Positions 56,698-64,000 of a stretch of 64,000 bases of DNA are shown here, one piece after another. The DNA is from Lachnoanaerobaculum umeaense (GTDB lineage Bacteria; Bacillota; Clostridia; Lachnospirales; Lachnospiraceae), in the NCBI RefSeq assembly GCF_003589745.1, contig NZ_CP032364.1:1178001-1242000 (forward strand). The letters run 5' to 3'. The notes below the pieces were generated by a model. The model had not been told where the DNA came from and searched no databases. It worked only from the letters and a program-made list of their open reading frames with translations. Position numbers and translations under genes: made by a program. Position 1 is the stretch's first letter, and the number at the start of each line of letters is the position of its first letter.

Positions 56698-56726
56698 TGC
56701 TGTCATTTATATATGGCAGTATTTTT
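56698..56726 (+). terminator. Terminator after the sugar importer
   Basis: 9-bp stem TGCTGTCAT/ATGGCAGTA (two G-U), 6-base loop, T-run TTTTTATTTTT. Confidence 0.8.
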
Positions 56727-56735
56727 ATTTTTAGG

Positions 56736-56763
56736 TTGAAATTTTATGAACATATGTTATGAT
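56736..56763 (+). promoter_or_regulatory. Pilus operon promoter
   Basis: TTGAAA (56736-56741), 16-base spacer, extended -10 TGT-TATGAT (56758-56763). It follows the importer terminator directly. Confidence 0.6.
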
Positions 56764-56784
56764 AAGTCCATATTATTTTGATGG

Positions 56785-56802
56785 AGGAGGTGCATAATAA
56801 TT
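56785..56802 (+). promoter_or_regulatory. Ribosome binding site deciding an ATT start
   Basis: AGGAGGTG (56785-56792), a full anti-16S match, is 7 bases before ATT at 56800. The only in-frame conventional start is TTG at 56836, which has no site and would cut off the basic part of the signal peptide. Confidence 0.6.
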
Positions 56803-59322
56803 TTAAATTTTATATACAAACATTTTAGAAAAATATTGTTTGTTTTTTTTATATGCTTAATTGTGTATTTGTTTAAAGATACACTTGCAGATATAGCGAC
56901 TCCTTCAAATGCTGAATTTAGTGATATAGTTATCTCTCCTGATGTGGCTACGGATTCAAATGCAAAGCGGTATGAAGTAAATCTGGACGGTATTAGTGTA
57001 ATAGTTAGTGCTCCGGCAGATGCATTTGATAGAGAGGTTACACTCAAGGCTAGAAGGTTAAGTAAAGATGAGATTGATAATAATATAAATCCTGAAGATG
57101 GAGATGATTATATAGGAAATACAGCAAGCTCTAATATGATTGAGACTGTAGCGGCTTTTGATGAGAGTATCGAAGAAACAAAAGAAGTTATAGAAGAGAT
57201 TGGAGAAAGCGTAGCGGATAGTGAACAGATAAGTGAGAATATAAATTATTTAGATGATGCAGTAATAGGAAATGATGAATCTGAAAGCGAAACTTATCCG
57301 GAAGATTCGATATCTTTAGATATTCATTTTGAGGATGAAAATCAGTTAGAGATAGAACCTTTGACAACTGTATATGTAAATATAAAGATTGATAATGATA
57401 TGTTGCCGCCGGGGGCAAAACCTGAAGATACAGAAGTTTATCATATAAAGGATGATAACAGCGTAACGAAGATAGAAGATATTGCTCTTACAGAGGATAA
57501 AGAAGATAACAGTATCACTACTAACTTCAGTACAGACGGATTTTCAACCTTTACTTTGATATGGGGTGGAAAATTTAAGGTCAATATAAAGTATGTGGAT
57601 ACAAACGGTAATGAGATAGCTTCCGATTTGAATCAACTAAGTATATATAGAGACCATAACGGATATTTTAATAATTCCAATGATAAAATAACTCCAAAGC
57701 AGCTGGATACCGGCATACCGGGAATGAAGTATAAGTATGCCAGAGTAAGGATGTCAAATGGAACGGTTGTTGACAATGTAATTCAAATCGAGAGAGAAAC
57801 CAGCCTTATAAAGGGTATGAGATATACTGTAGACGGTACAAACTGGGTGGTTTTCGGACCTAATGAAATGCAGTTCCTCGAATTGGTATATGAACCTGAA
57901 AACGCCACCAATACAAGGCGAGGAAAGGTAAGGATATCTAAAAGTAAAACTGTAGAAGATCCGGATAAAGACGGTATATATGATTTGACTCTTGAGATCA
58001 ACAATCTTACCGGAAGTACTACAGATAAAGCAAATCTTGATGTGCTATTCTTAGTAGATACTTCAAGCTCAATGAACAGAAGAATAAGAGTTGGTGATGA
58101 TCCAAAGATGAATGTAGTTCATAACAGCTTGAGAAGATTTCTAAATCAAAATTATCTGGACAGCAATATGTATAATGTCAATTATGCTTTAGTTGGAATT
58201 GATGCAGATCCGACTGTTTATCAAAACTGGACTGCTAATAAAAGTTCAATTATAAGTAATTACCCATGGGCAGCAAGTGGACAAAGTCGAATTAATTATG
58301 AAAAAGGATTTGTAAAGGCAAATGAACTGTTTAGAAACGGAAGAAGTGACGCTTTAAAAATGCTTATTTTTTTAACTGATGGAGACCCTACATATTATAC
58401 AAATCATAATACAGGGCATAATGAAGGCTTTTTAATTGACAGATACAGTCCTATGGCTATGCTACACGGTCAGTTTGCATTGTATGCTATTGATCTGGAC
58501 TATTTTTTCAGCATAGGTTTGGGGGATACAAATGATTATAAGCATCTAAAGGCTTTGACAAACTCAAATGATAATGACAGTCCTATAAAGGGCTACAGAG
58601 GTATTACATTGCCTGCAAATGGTGTGGAGGTAGGTTCAAGTCCGTACTCGGCTGATAGTTTGGAAAATCTAATGGATCAATATAGATATATTATTTCAGT
58701 TATGAACAGTATCACAGTAAGTAATGTATCTATTGAGGATAAGCTTAGTCAGTATGCAATGATTGCAAAGAATAGCTCCGGACAGCTATATCCTCTGGAA
58801 ATAGAGGTTATAGGTGGTACCGGTTTAGTTACAGGGCAGCATATTTCGTCAAATACTTATAGGTTAATAAGTACATTGAAAAATCCTCAGTCAGATTTGG
58901 TGGCTAATTATAATGATGCGACAAAGACTATAAGCCTTAGATTTCCACCCAATTACGTCTTGGAAAAGGGATATAAATATAGAATAAAAGCTAAGATAAA
59001 GACTACACCTTTGGCAGAGGCAACGTATGCAAGTACAGGGCAGTTCCAAAAGCATAGCAATGGAAGTAATGTAGTCGGAGATTCTGGTACAGGTTCAAAA
59101 TCCTCAAATCAGAAAGGTTTTTACTCAAATGATACGGCAAAAGTTAGTTATTCGTATAAGGGTAATGATGTAATAGATTATTTTAAAAAACCTGTTATCC
59201 AACCATATATAAAACCAGTACCTACAGGTGTGGCATTTGATATATCTTATGCCTTAATATTTATAATAATGTCGATTCTTTCGATTGGAATATTCGGCTT
59301 CAATAGGAGGAAAAGATGTTAA
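56800..59322 (+). CDS. Pilus tip/adhesin candidate with von Willebrand A domain and sortase signal
   Basis: Surface protein of about 840 residues, first gene of the pilus operon. With the ATT start the signal peptide has a basic N-region (YKHFRK) and hydrophobic core (ILFVFFICLIVYLF). Acidic, beta-rich domains follow to about 410, then a vWA domain with an intact MIDAS: D420-x-S422-x-S424 and T526-D527. A CnaB-like or beta-rich region follows to about 790. The C-terminus has motif VPTG (807-810), a hydrophobic helix and RRKRC, a non-LPXTG sorting signal. vWA tip adhesins (RrgA-like) bind host matrix; this one's ligand is unknown. Confidence 0.82.
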   Translation: MLNFIYKHFRKILFVFFICLIVYLFKDTLADIATPSNAEFSDIVISPDVATDSNAKRYEVNLDGISVIVSAPADAFDREVTLKARRLSKDEIDNNINPEDGDDYIGNTASSNMIETVAAFDESIEETKEVIEEIGESVADSEQISENINYLDDAVIGNDESESETYPEDSISLDIHFEDENQLEIEPLTTVYVNIKIDNDMLPPGAKPEDTEVYHIKDDNSVTKIEDIALTEDKEDNSITTNFSTDGFSTFTLIWGGKFKVNIKYVDTNGNEIASDLNQLSIYRDHNGYFNNSNDKITPKQLDTGIPGMKYKYARVRMSNGTVVDNVIQIERETSLIKGMRYTVDGTNWVVFGPNEMQFLELVYEPENATNTRRGKVRISKSKTVEDPDKDGIYDLTLEINNLTGSTTDKANLDVLFLVDTSSSMNRRIRVGDDPKMNVVHNSLRRFLNQNYLDSNMYNVNYALVGIDADPTVYQNWTANKSSIISNYPWAASGQSRINYEKGFVKANELFRNGRSDALKMLIFLTDGDPTYYTNHNTGHNEGFLIDRYSPMAMLHGQFALYAIDLDYFFSIGLGDTNDYKHLKALTNSNDNDSPIKGYRGITLPANGVEVGSSPYSADSLENLMDQYRYIISVMNSITVSNVSIEDKLSQYAMIAKNSSGQLYPLEIEVIGGTGLVTGQHISSNTYRLISTLKNPQSDLVANYNDATKTISLRFPPNYVLEKGYKYRIKAKIKTTPLAEATYASTGQFQKHSNGSNVVGDSGTGSKSSNQKGFYSNDTAKVSYSYKGNDVIDYFKKPVIQPYIKPVPTGVAFDISYALIFIIMSILSIGIFGFNRRKRC

Positions 59323-59390
59323 TATATTTTATAACTATTCATAAACATGGTGATATGAGAGCATGAAAAAGCAATAGTTAATACATATAT

Positions 59391-59407
59391 AGGAGGATGG
59401 ATTTATA
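59391..59407 (+). promoter_or_regulatory. Ribosome binding site deciding an ATA start
   Basis: AGGAGG (59391-59396) is 8 bases before ATA 59405, in frame with the SipA-like protein. ATG 59397 touches the site and reads only ATG GAT TTA TAG in another frame. TTG 59471 has no site. Confidence 0.5.
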
Positions 59408-59923
59408 GAGGAAAAGGAGAAAATTAAAAAAAAGAGTATAGCAGAAGTCAAGTCATTTATAATAAGATTATTGACATTAGCTGCAATGCTTTATGTTTTG
59501 GTATTCATAGTATTTGGAATTAGGATTTCGCCAAATAATGAGATGTTGCCAAGAGTTAGAGCAGGAGATTTATTATTCTTTTACAGACTTGAGAATAATT
59601 TAAAATCAGGTGATGCTATTTGCTATAAAGTGGATGGTGAAAAATATATTGGAAGAATAATGGCAGCGTCCGGAGACAGCATCGATATTGATGATAACGG
59701 CAATGTTATACTAAATGGTGCTATTTTGGTAGAGGATGATATCAAGGGAAGTACCGGTAAATATGATACTAATATTACATATCCGATAATACTTGGAGAA
59801 AATGAATATTTCATACTTGCAGATAATAGAACGCTTGCAAAAGATAGCAGGTATTTTGGAGTAGTAAACAAAAAAAGTATTGAAGGAAAAATAATTATTG
59901 TTATAAGAAAGGATAATATATGA
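59405..59923 (+). CDS. Signal peptidase I-like protein without catalytic dyad (SipA-like pilus assembly factor)
   Basis: About 172 residues if started at ATA 59405. A cytoplasmic basic N-terminus and one membrane helix (about 19-39) precede a signal-peptidase I fold. Box B, normally SMxP, reads NNEMLP, so the serine is Glu46. Box D, normally YVKRVxGxxGD, reads YIGRIMAASGD, so the lysine is Gly83. Box E is LADNRTLAKDSRYFG. As I recall, S. pyogenes SipA has the same two positions changed (to Asp and Gly) and is needed for pilus polymerisation. It should therefore not cleave signal peptides. The stop overlaps the pilin start. Confidence 0.82.
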   Translation: MEEKEKIKKKSIAEVKSFIIRLLTLAAMLYVLVFIVFGIRISPNNEMLPRVRAGDLLFFYRLENNLKSGDAICYKVDGEKYIGRIMAASGDSIDIDDNGNVILNGAILVEDDIKGSTGKYDTNITYPIILGENEYFILADNRTLAKDSRYFGVVNKKSIEGKIIIVIRKDNI

Positions 59924-61173
59924 TGTTAAAAAAGATAATGACTTTGGTGGCGACAGCTACCATGACAGTTGCTATGGCGGGGAGTGTTTTTGCAGTAGAA
60001 ACAACAAAGCAGTTAAAGCCGGCAACAGGTACACCAAACAAGATTAAGTTTACTAAAGAAATGAAGATATATAATGTAGATGATACAACCGGTGGCAGTG
60101 CAAAGGCACCTGATGTTAAGTATACATATACTATAACAGGAAGCAATGGTGGTGGCGGAAAGACACCTATCAGTGGTACTGATGGTGGAATCACTGTAAT
60201 TGCAGGTACAGCTTTGCCTACAATTTCAGCAGCAGAGTTCAGCCATAATGATACAATTACAAGCCACCTTGTAAAAAAAGAAGTTACAGTAGACTTTACA
60301 GAGCAGTTTAATGAAGATGGTATTGATGATATAACAGTTCCCGGTATCTATAGATATGAGATTACAGAGACCGGTAATTTTAACCTTACTACAAGCCAGC
60401 ATGACTATACAGGAGATGTAAGCCAGCTAACAGGTGGCAAGGAGAAGAGGTATCTTGATGTATATGTAGGATACAATGCGGCAGGAAAGCTTGAATTGAA
60501 GACAGCCGTCATGATGAAGAAAGATGCTACAGTTACAGACAACTCAAAGACTACAGGTTATATCGATGATTTAAATGGTGCAATTACAACGGACAATAAG
60601 GATGATGTAAGTACATTTAAGACAAGAGATATTATCCTTCAAAAGGATGTAGCAGGTAACATGGGTTCTACAACTGAAGAGTTTAAGTTTACTATTGATC
60701 TTAGCAATATCGGTGTAGGTATGGACTATGTAGTATCTTCCACAAATACTGCAAACCCTAATTCTATTACAGGCGTTACAGGAAATACATATTCTTTGAC
60801 AAACGTTAAACTAAAGAGTGGTCAGACTATAAAGATATCAGGTCTTCCATCTACAGCTAAGTATAAAGTTACTGAGGATGTAACTGCGGTAGGACCGGCA
60901 GGATATAAGACAACTCATGGTATTAATGTTGCTAGAATTACAGCACCTACATCTACAAACCAGTATACAAATGTAGCCGCTGTAACAGCAGTTACCACAG
61001 TGAAGTCAGATGATACAGTTGCAGATACAATATTCTTCTTGAACTATCGTGATACACCTACACCTACAGGTGTTGCAATGAGCGTAGCTCCTTTTGCAAT
61101 CATGGCAGGATTTGGAATTATACTTATCTTAGTATTCTTTAAGAGAAGAAAGAAAGAAGAAGTTGAGAACTAA
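59920..61173 (+). CDS. Major pilin subunit (FctA/T3-like, two isopeptide domains)
   Basis: A 417-residue secreted protein: signal peptide (MTVAMAGSVFA, cleaved near residue 25), two pilin domains, sorting motif TPTPTG (379-384), hydrophobic helix and KRRKKEE tail. Domain 1 has candidate isopeptide residues K46, E147 (YRYEITE) and D180; domain 2 has K242 (LQKDVAGN), E319 (YKVTED) and N375 (FFLNYRD). The fold pattern resembles the FctA pilin of streptococci, whose C-terminal motif is QVPTG. GAAAGGA precedes the ATG; ATG 59923 is an alternative. Codon choice is biased to well-used codons, as expected for an abundant subunit. Confidence 0.85.
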   Translation: MMLKKIMTLVATATMTVAMAGSVFAVETTKQLKPATGTPNKIKFTKEMKIYNVDDTTGGSAKAPDVKYTYTITGSNGGGGKTPISGTDGGITVIAGTALPTISAAEFSHNDTITSHLVKKEVTVDFTEQFNEDGIDDITVPGIYRYEITETGNFNLTTSQHDYTGDVSQLTGGKEKRYLDVYVGYNAAGKLELKTAVMMKKDATVTDNSKTTGYIDDLNGAITTDNKDDVSTFKTRDIILQKDVAGNMGSTTEEFKFTIDLSNIGVGMDYVVSSTNTANPNSITGVTGNTYSLTNVKLKSGQTIKISGLPSTAKYKVTEDVTAVGPAGYKTTHGINVARITAPTSTNQYTNVAAVTAVTTVKSDDTVADTIFFLNYRDTPTPTGVAMSVAPFAIMAGFGIILILVFFKRRKKEEVEN

Positions 61174-61175
61174 AG

Positions 61176-61913
61176 ATGAATTTTATAGGAAAATGTGCAT
61201 ACATAGGAAATAGGATTATAGATATAATCGTTATTCTTATGGCGGTGATAATGTTTTTGTTTGGAGCATATTCACTATATGATATTTTTCATGTATACAA
61301 AGGGGCATCTCTTTCAAGTGAAATCTTAAAGAGTGCCCCCGGTACTACCGGAAATGAAAAGGATACAGTAAATGTAGAGGCATTATTTAACAAATATCCT
61401 GATATGAGAGCATGGCTCAATATTTTTGATACTAATATTAATTATCCGGTAGTTCAGGGTATTGATGATGCGGAGTATCTCAATAAGGATATAGATGGTG
61501 AGTTTTCTTTGGCAGGATCGATCTTTTTAAGCAGCCTATGTAATGGTGATATAAGTGAGCATTATTCACTTGTATACGGACATCATATGGACAATGGTGC
61601 TATGTTTGGTGATGTGGAAAAATTCCTTGATAAGAGCTTTTTTGACAGTCATGAAAATGGCATTTTATATACAAGAACAGAAATATATGATGTGAAAATA
61701 TTTGCTGTGCTTCAGACAGATGCATATAATGAAAAAATTTATTTTCCATATTTTGCAAATACTCAAAAAGATGATTTCTATAATTATCTACAGGAAAATG
61801 CGGTAAATATCAGGGAGGTAAATAGGAATAATAAAGTTATCACAATGTCTACATGTACAGAGTCCTATACAAATGGAAGAATTGTACTTTTTGGTGAACT
61901 TATAAGGAGATGA
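61176..61913 (+). CDS. Class B sortase (pilin polymerase candidate)
   Basis: Membrane-anchored transpeptidase, 245 residues. N-terminal helix (about 13-38) and a sortase B-like domain: catalytic His in YGHHMDNGAMF, Cys in MSTCTES and Arg in NGRIVLFGEL, in the expected order. NYPVVQG and FGDVEKF also fit SrtB. As the only sortase in the operon it is likely to polymerise the pilin; wall anchoring may need another sortase elsewhere. Two bases separate it from the pilin gene. Confidence 0.88.
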   Translation: MNFIGKCAYIGNRIIDIIVILMAVIMFLFGAYSLYDIFHVYKGASLSSEILKSAPGTTGNEKDTVNVEALFNKYPDMRAWLNIFDTNINYPVVQGIDDAEYLNKDIDGEFSLAGSIFLSSLCNGDISEHYSLVYGHHMDNGAMFGDVEKFLDKSFFDSHENGILYTRTEIYDVKIFAVLQTDAYNEKIYFPYFANTQKDDFYNYLQENAVNIREVNRNNKVITMSTCTESYTNGRIVLFGELIRR

Positions 61914-61914
61914 T

Positions 61915-62760
61915 ATGAAACAAATTTATAAAAAAATCATATTTTTCCTTTTGATGTCATGTTTTATATTTGTGCCGGAGAATGCTCTGGCAGCAAATGT
62001 TAAACTGCCAATAAATATAAATGTATCAGGAAGCAATCCTATTTACTATAGATATGACTTAAGTGTAAGTAAACTGGATTCGCATGATAATATTGTTTCA
62101 AATACGATAGTTCCGCTTTTTTTACAGCGGAATGGAACGCTGATATATGATTTTGGTGACTTTGATGATGTAGGCGAATATAAATATAATATAAGTCTTT
62201 CAAATACAGACAATGAAAAATTTGAGTTTGATAAAAGAAATTATATAGTCCATATCCAGGCTTTGACTAATGGATATGATATATATACTAATACTTATCT
62301 AGAGGATCCACTTGAAGCTGCAAAGCCGGCAGCGCTGGATTTTAATGTAAAATATCTTGTAGAGATTAAATATCCTAATGGTAAAAACAATAAGAATGAC
62401 GGCTCTGATTCAAGAGGTGAAAAAAAAGATAGTAGTAAAAAAGATAATAAAGAAAGTAGTAGTAAAAAAGATAATAAGGATTCTAAAAAGATAGATAAAA
62501 ATTACGGGGACACAAATAGTGAAAGTGAACCTGAGAGCAATGGAGATATTGTGCCGGTAATTGAGATTGATGATCCTTCAAATGTATCGTCTATAAACGA
62601 GGAAGATAAGGGCACAATGATAGATATTGCAAAGAAAATAAAGAAAGCAATAGTAAGAACAGGTGATGAGAGTACACTTGAATTTTATATAATATTGTTC
62701 TTTATTTCAATATGTACTTTTATATTGTTGTTCTTTAGAAGAAAGAAAAACCACCGGTAA
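61915..62760 (+). CDS. Small surface protein, anchor-pilin (FctB-like) candidate
   Basis: A 281-residue protein with signal peptide (cleavage near ALAA), one short beta-rich domain with a YKYNISL pilin-like segment (residues about 30-155), a Ser/Lys/Asp-rich linker (about 157-205), an acidic stretch, and a C-terminal sorting-like signal VRTGDES (from residue 247), hydrophobic helix and RRKKNHR. Size, order and location after the sortase fit a base pilin such as FctB; the family match is loose. AAGGAG overlaps the sortase stop. The terminator stem includes its last codons. Confidence 0.75.
   Translation: MKQIYKKIIFFLLMSCFIFVPENALAANVKLPININVSGSNPIYYRYDLSVSKLDSHDNIVSNTIVPLFLQRNGTLIYDFGDFDDVGEYKYNISLSNTDNEKFEFDKRNYIVHIQALTNGYDIYTNTYLEDPLEAAKPAALDFNVKYLVEIKYPNGKNNKNDGSDSRGEKKDSSKKDNKESSSKKDNKDSKKIDKNYGDTNSESEPESNGDIVPVIEIDDPSNVSSINEEDKGTMIDIAKKIKKAIVRTGDESTLEFYIILFFISICTFILLFFRRKKNHR
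62431..62477 (+). repeat. 20-base direct repeat in the Ser/Lys linker
   Basis: AGTAGTAAAAAAGATAATAA occurs at 62431-62450 and 62458-62477, a 27-base period encoding SSKKDNK units. In-frame length change is possible. Confidence 0.85.
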
Positions 62761-62789
62761 GCAAATTGTTGTTGTAAGGTGGTTTTTTT
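62746..62789 (+). terminator. Terminator of the pilus operon
   Basis: 10-bp stem AAAAACCACC/GGTGGTTTTT, 22-base loop and seven T; the left arm lies in the last codons of the anchor-pilin gene. Confidence 0.85.
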
Positions 62790-62792
62790 GTA

Positions 62793-62821
62793 TTTACGGA
62801 AATGGTATTTAGGAATATAAT
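62793..62821 (+). promoter_or_regulatory. cutC promoter
   Basis: TTTACG (62793-62798), 17-base spacer, TATAAT (62816-62821). Confidence 0.55.
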
Positions 62822-62852
62822 AGCCTTAATAGAATTGAATTAAGGAGTTACT

Positions 62853-63530
62853 ATGATTTTAGAGGCCTGTATTGAAAATATTACTTGTTTAAAGGAAGTA
62901 GTTAATGCTGGAGCAAATAGGATTGAACTCTGTGATAATCTGGCAGTGGGTGGAACTACTGTAAGCTTAGGCGTAAGGGATTATGCCAAGTATTTTTGTG
63001 ATTCAAATAATGTAGAGCTTGCAGTGATGATAAGAGTAAGAGGAGGAAATTTCGTATACAATAATATAGAAAAAGCTGTTATGTACAATGACTTGAAGGA
63101 GATGGCAAGGCAGGGGATAAAAAGAGCGGTTATAGGTGCATTGACAGAAGATGGTGATATTGACAAGGATTTTATAAAGGAACTTGTATCAGCACCAAAG
63201 TTTTTTAGAAAAGAAATGAATTTTACTTTCCATATGGCATTTGATCATATTGGTGTTGGACTTGAGCCTAAGGAGGCACTTGAAAAAAGGATTGAGGCAA
63301 TAAAGACACTTTCAAAACTTGGAATTGACACAATACTTACACATGGAAGTCATGAAAGCAATGATATATTTGAAAATATAGAAACTCTGAAGGCTTATAT
63401 TGAATGTGGAATTAAAAATCATGTAGATATAATGCCGGGTGGTGGAGTGAATTTTGAAAACTTGGATAAGTTAACAAAAAAACTCCCCAATATGGTTGCA
63501 GCCCATGGAACAAAAATAGTGGAGATATAG
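62853..63530 (+). CDS. cutC: CutC family protein
   Basis: TIM-barrel protein of 225 residues in the CutC family, long called a copper homeostasis protein though its role is disputed. Motifs: GANRIELCDNLAVGGTT, MIRVRGGNFVYN, FHMAFDHI and ILTHGSHES. AAGGAG precedes the ATG. Single gene between the pilus operon and yicC. Confidence 0.9.
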   Translation: MILEACIENITCLKEVVNAGANRIELCDNLAVGGTTVSLGVRDYAKYFCDSNNVELAVMIRVRGGNFVYNNIEKAVMYNDLKEMARQGIKRAVIGALTEDGDIDKDFIKELVSAPKFFRKEMNFTFHMAFDHIGVGLEPKEALEKRIEAIKTLSKLGIDTILTHGSHESNDIFENIETLKAYIECGIKNHVDIMPGGGVNFENLDKLTKKLPNMVAAHGTKIVEI

Positions 63531-63538
63531 AACGAAAG

Positions 63539-63603
63539 CTACTGTACAGTCGGATATACTACAAAGATTATCATCTTGTAAATCGAAAGTACAGTAGTTT
63601 TTT
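63539..63603 (+). terminator. Terminator after cutC
   Basis: Outer 9-bp stem CTACTGTAC/GTACAGTAG followed by six T, with an inner small hairpin (ACAAGA-type). It is longer than the other terminators here. Confidence 0.75.
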
Positions 63604-63693
63604 GTTGCTAAAAAATATCTCCTGCTATAAAAAATATCTCGCACCATCATATTACAAAAATGCTGTTTTTCTTAAATTATTGCTATAGCTTTA

Positions 63694-63722
63694 TTGACTT
63701 GTAAAAGAGAAAAAAGTATAAT
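63694..63722 (+). promoter_or_regulatory. yicC promoter
   Basis: TTGACT (63694-63699), exact 17-base spacer, TATAAT (63717-63722). Confidence 0.8.
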
Positions 63723-63760
63723 TAAGTGCATATGTCATAAACCTGAATGGAGATGAAACA

Positions 63761-64000
63761 TTGATAAAGAGTATGACAGGCTTTGGTAGAGCCGAAGAAA
63801 TAACAGGTGATTACAAATTATCTATAGAGATTAAATCTGTAAACCACAGATATCTGGATTTGAATATAAAGATGCCCAGAAGATTTTTCCCATTTGAAGC
63901 TGAGATAAGAAATGTTGTAAAAAAATATGTTTCAAGGGGTAAGGTGGACTTATTTATAAATTATCTGGACTTTAAAGATAAGGCAAGTGGAGTATATCTG
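63761..64000 (+). CDS. yicC: YicC-family protein, N-terminal 80 residues (cut by window end)
   Basis: Family of endoribonucleases or RNA-binding proteins, often upstream of guanylate kinase. Translation from TTG 63761 gives MIKSMTGFGRAEE, the classic start of YicC, followed by SIEIKSVNHRYLDL and MPRRFFPFEAEIR. GGAG (63749-63752) lies 8 bases before the TTG, supporting the non-ATG start; the next ATG would drop the conserved first residues. The frame stays open to the end of the window. Confidence 0.9.
   Translation, partial: MIKSMTGFGRAEEITGDYKLSIEIKSVNHRYLDLNIKMPRRFFPFEAEIRNVVKKYVSRGKVDLFINYLDFKDKASGVYL

Noticed and set aside
59397..59408. Four-codon leader ATG GAT TTA TAG before the SipA-like gene
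   Set aside because: The ATG touches the ribosome site with no spacing, so it is unlikely to be translated; kept only as part of the indel alternative.
56736..62789. Recent horizontal transfer of the pilus operon
   Set aside because: No integrase, transposon or flanking repeat, and base composition like the neighbours; older transfer cannot be judged here.
63604..63660. Repeated AAAAAATATCTC word after cutC
   Set aside because: Only two AT-rich copies, no structure or coding potential, probably chance.

Overview
The window is a gene-dense, AT-rich, almost entirely plus-strand stretch of a low-GC Gram-positive chromosome. The gene set points to an anaerobic Clostridia member, most likely Lachnospiraceae: pyruvate:ferredoxin oxidoreductase, class III (Bacillus-type) fructose bisphosphatase, the herA-like/dgt/dnaG/rpoD/trmK/nif3 block, a YesN/YesM two-component pair, VanW and LytR-CpsA-Psr wall proteins, lipoproteins with membrane-attached zinc ribbons, and a sortase pilus. 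The family assignment is inference; no rRNA or tRNA gene was found to support it. I saw no insertion sequence, prophage or CRISPR array. Only one gene (PHP phosphoesterase, about 31 kb) is on the minus strand.

Layout. 1-6.6 kb: 3' end of aroB, lspA, an RluD-type pseudouridine synthase, a cytidylate-kinase-like protein, an amidase_3 lipoprotein and two membrane proteins with zinc ribbons. 6.7-15.8 kb: an LCP wall-polymer transferase, then a tightly overlapping set (VanR/VanS-like two-component system, 812-residue exported membrane protein, ABC ATPase, ABC-2 permease, double zinc-ribbon membrane protein). 15.9-31 kb: housekeeping and metabolism (thrC, fba, rarA, rho with a large Asn/Gln-rich insert, a topoisomerase IV-like pair, asd, galM, topB, a GlmU-like hexapeptide protein). 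31-42 kb: PHP phosphoesterase, VanW protein, class III fbp, a zinc metallopeptidase lipoprotein, a membrane acyltransferase, nifJ. 42-49 kb: HerA-like ATPase, dgt, dnaG, rpoD, trmK, nif3-like. 49.2-56.7 kb: YesN/YesM-like regulators followed by a YtfQRT-YjfF-like (galactofuranose-type) sugar ABC importer. 56.7-62.8 kb: a five-gene pilus operon. 62.8 kb to the end: cutC and the 5' end of a yicC-family gene.

The most interesting region is the pilus operon: a vWA-domain tip/adhesin candidate, a signal-peptidase-like protein that has lost both catalytic residues, a major pilin with two predicted isopeptide domains and a TPTPTG sorting motif, one class B sortase, and a small anchor-pilin candidate. 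The plan parallels the FCT pilus loci of Streptococcus pyogenes, where a class B sortase and an inactive signal-peptidase homologue (SipA) assemble a QVPTG pilin. Two genes of this operon have good Shine-Dalgarno sequences but no in-frame ATG, GTG or TTG at a usable distance; ATT and ATA starts fit best. Other points are the prion-like linker of Rho, the two-component/ABC/zinc-ribbon cluster at 8.5-15.8 kb, and several palindromic or hairpin leaders (asd, galM, vanW, nifJ, the sugar importer).
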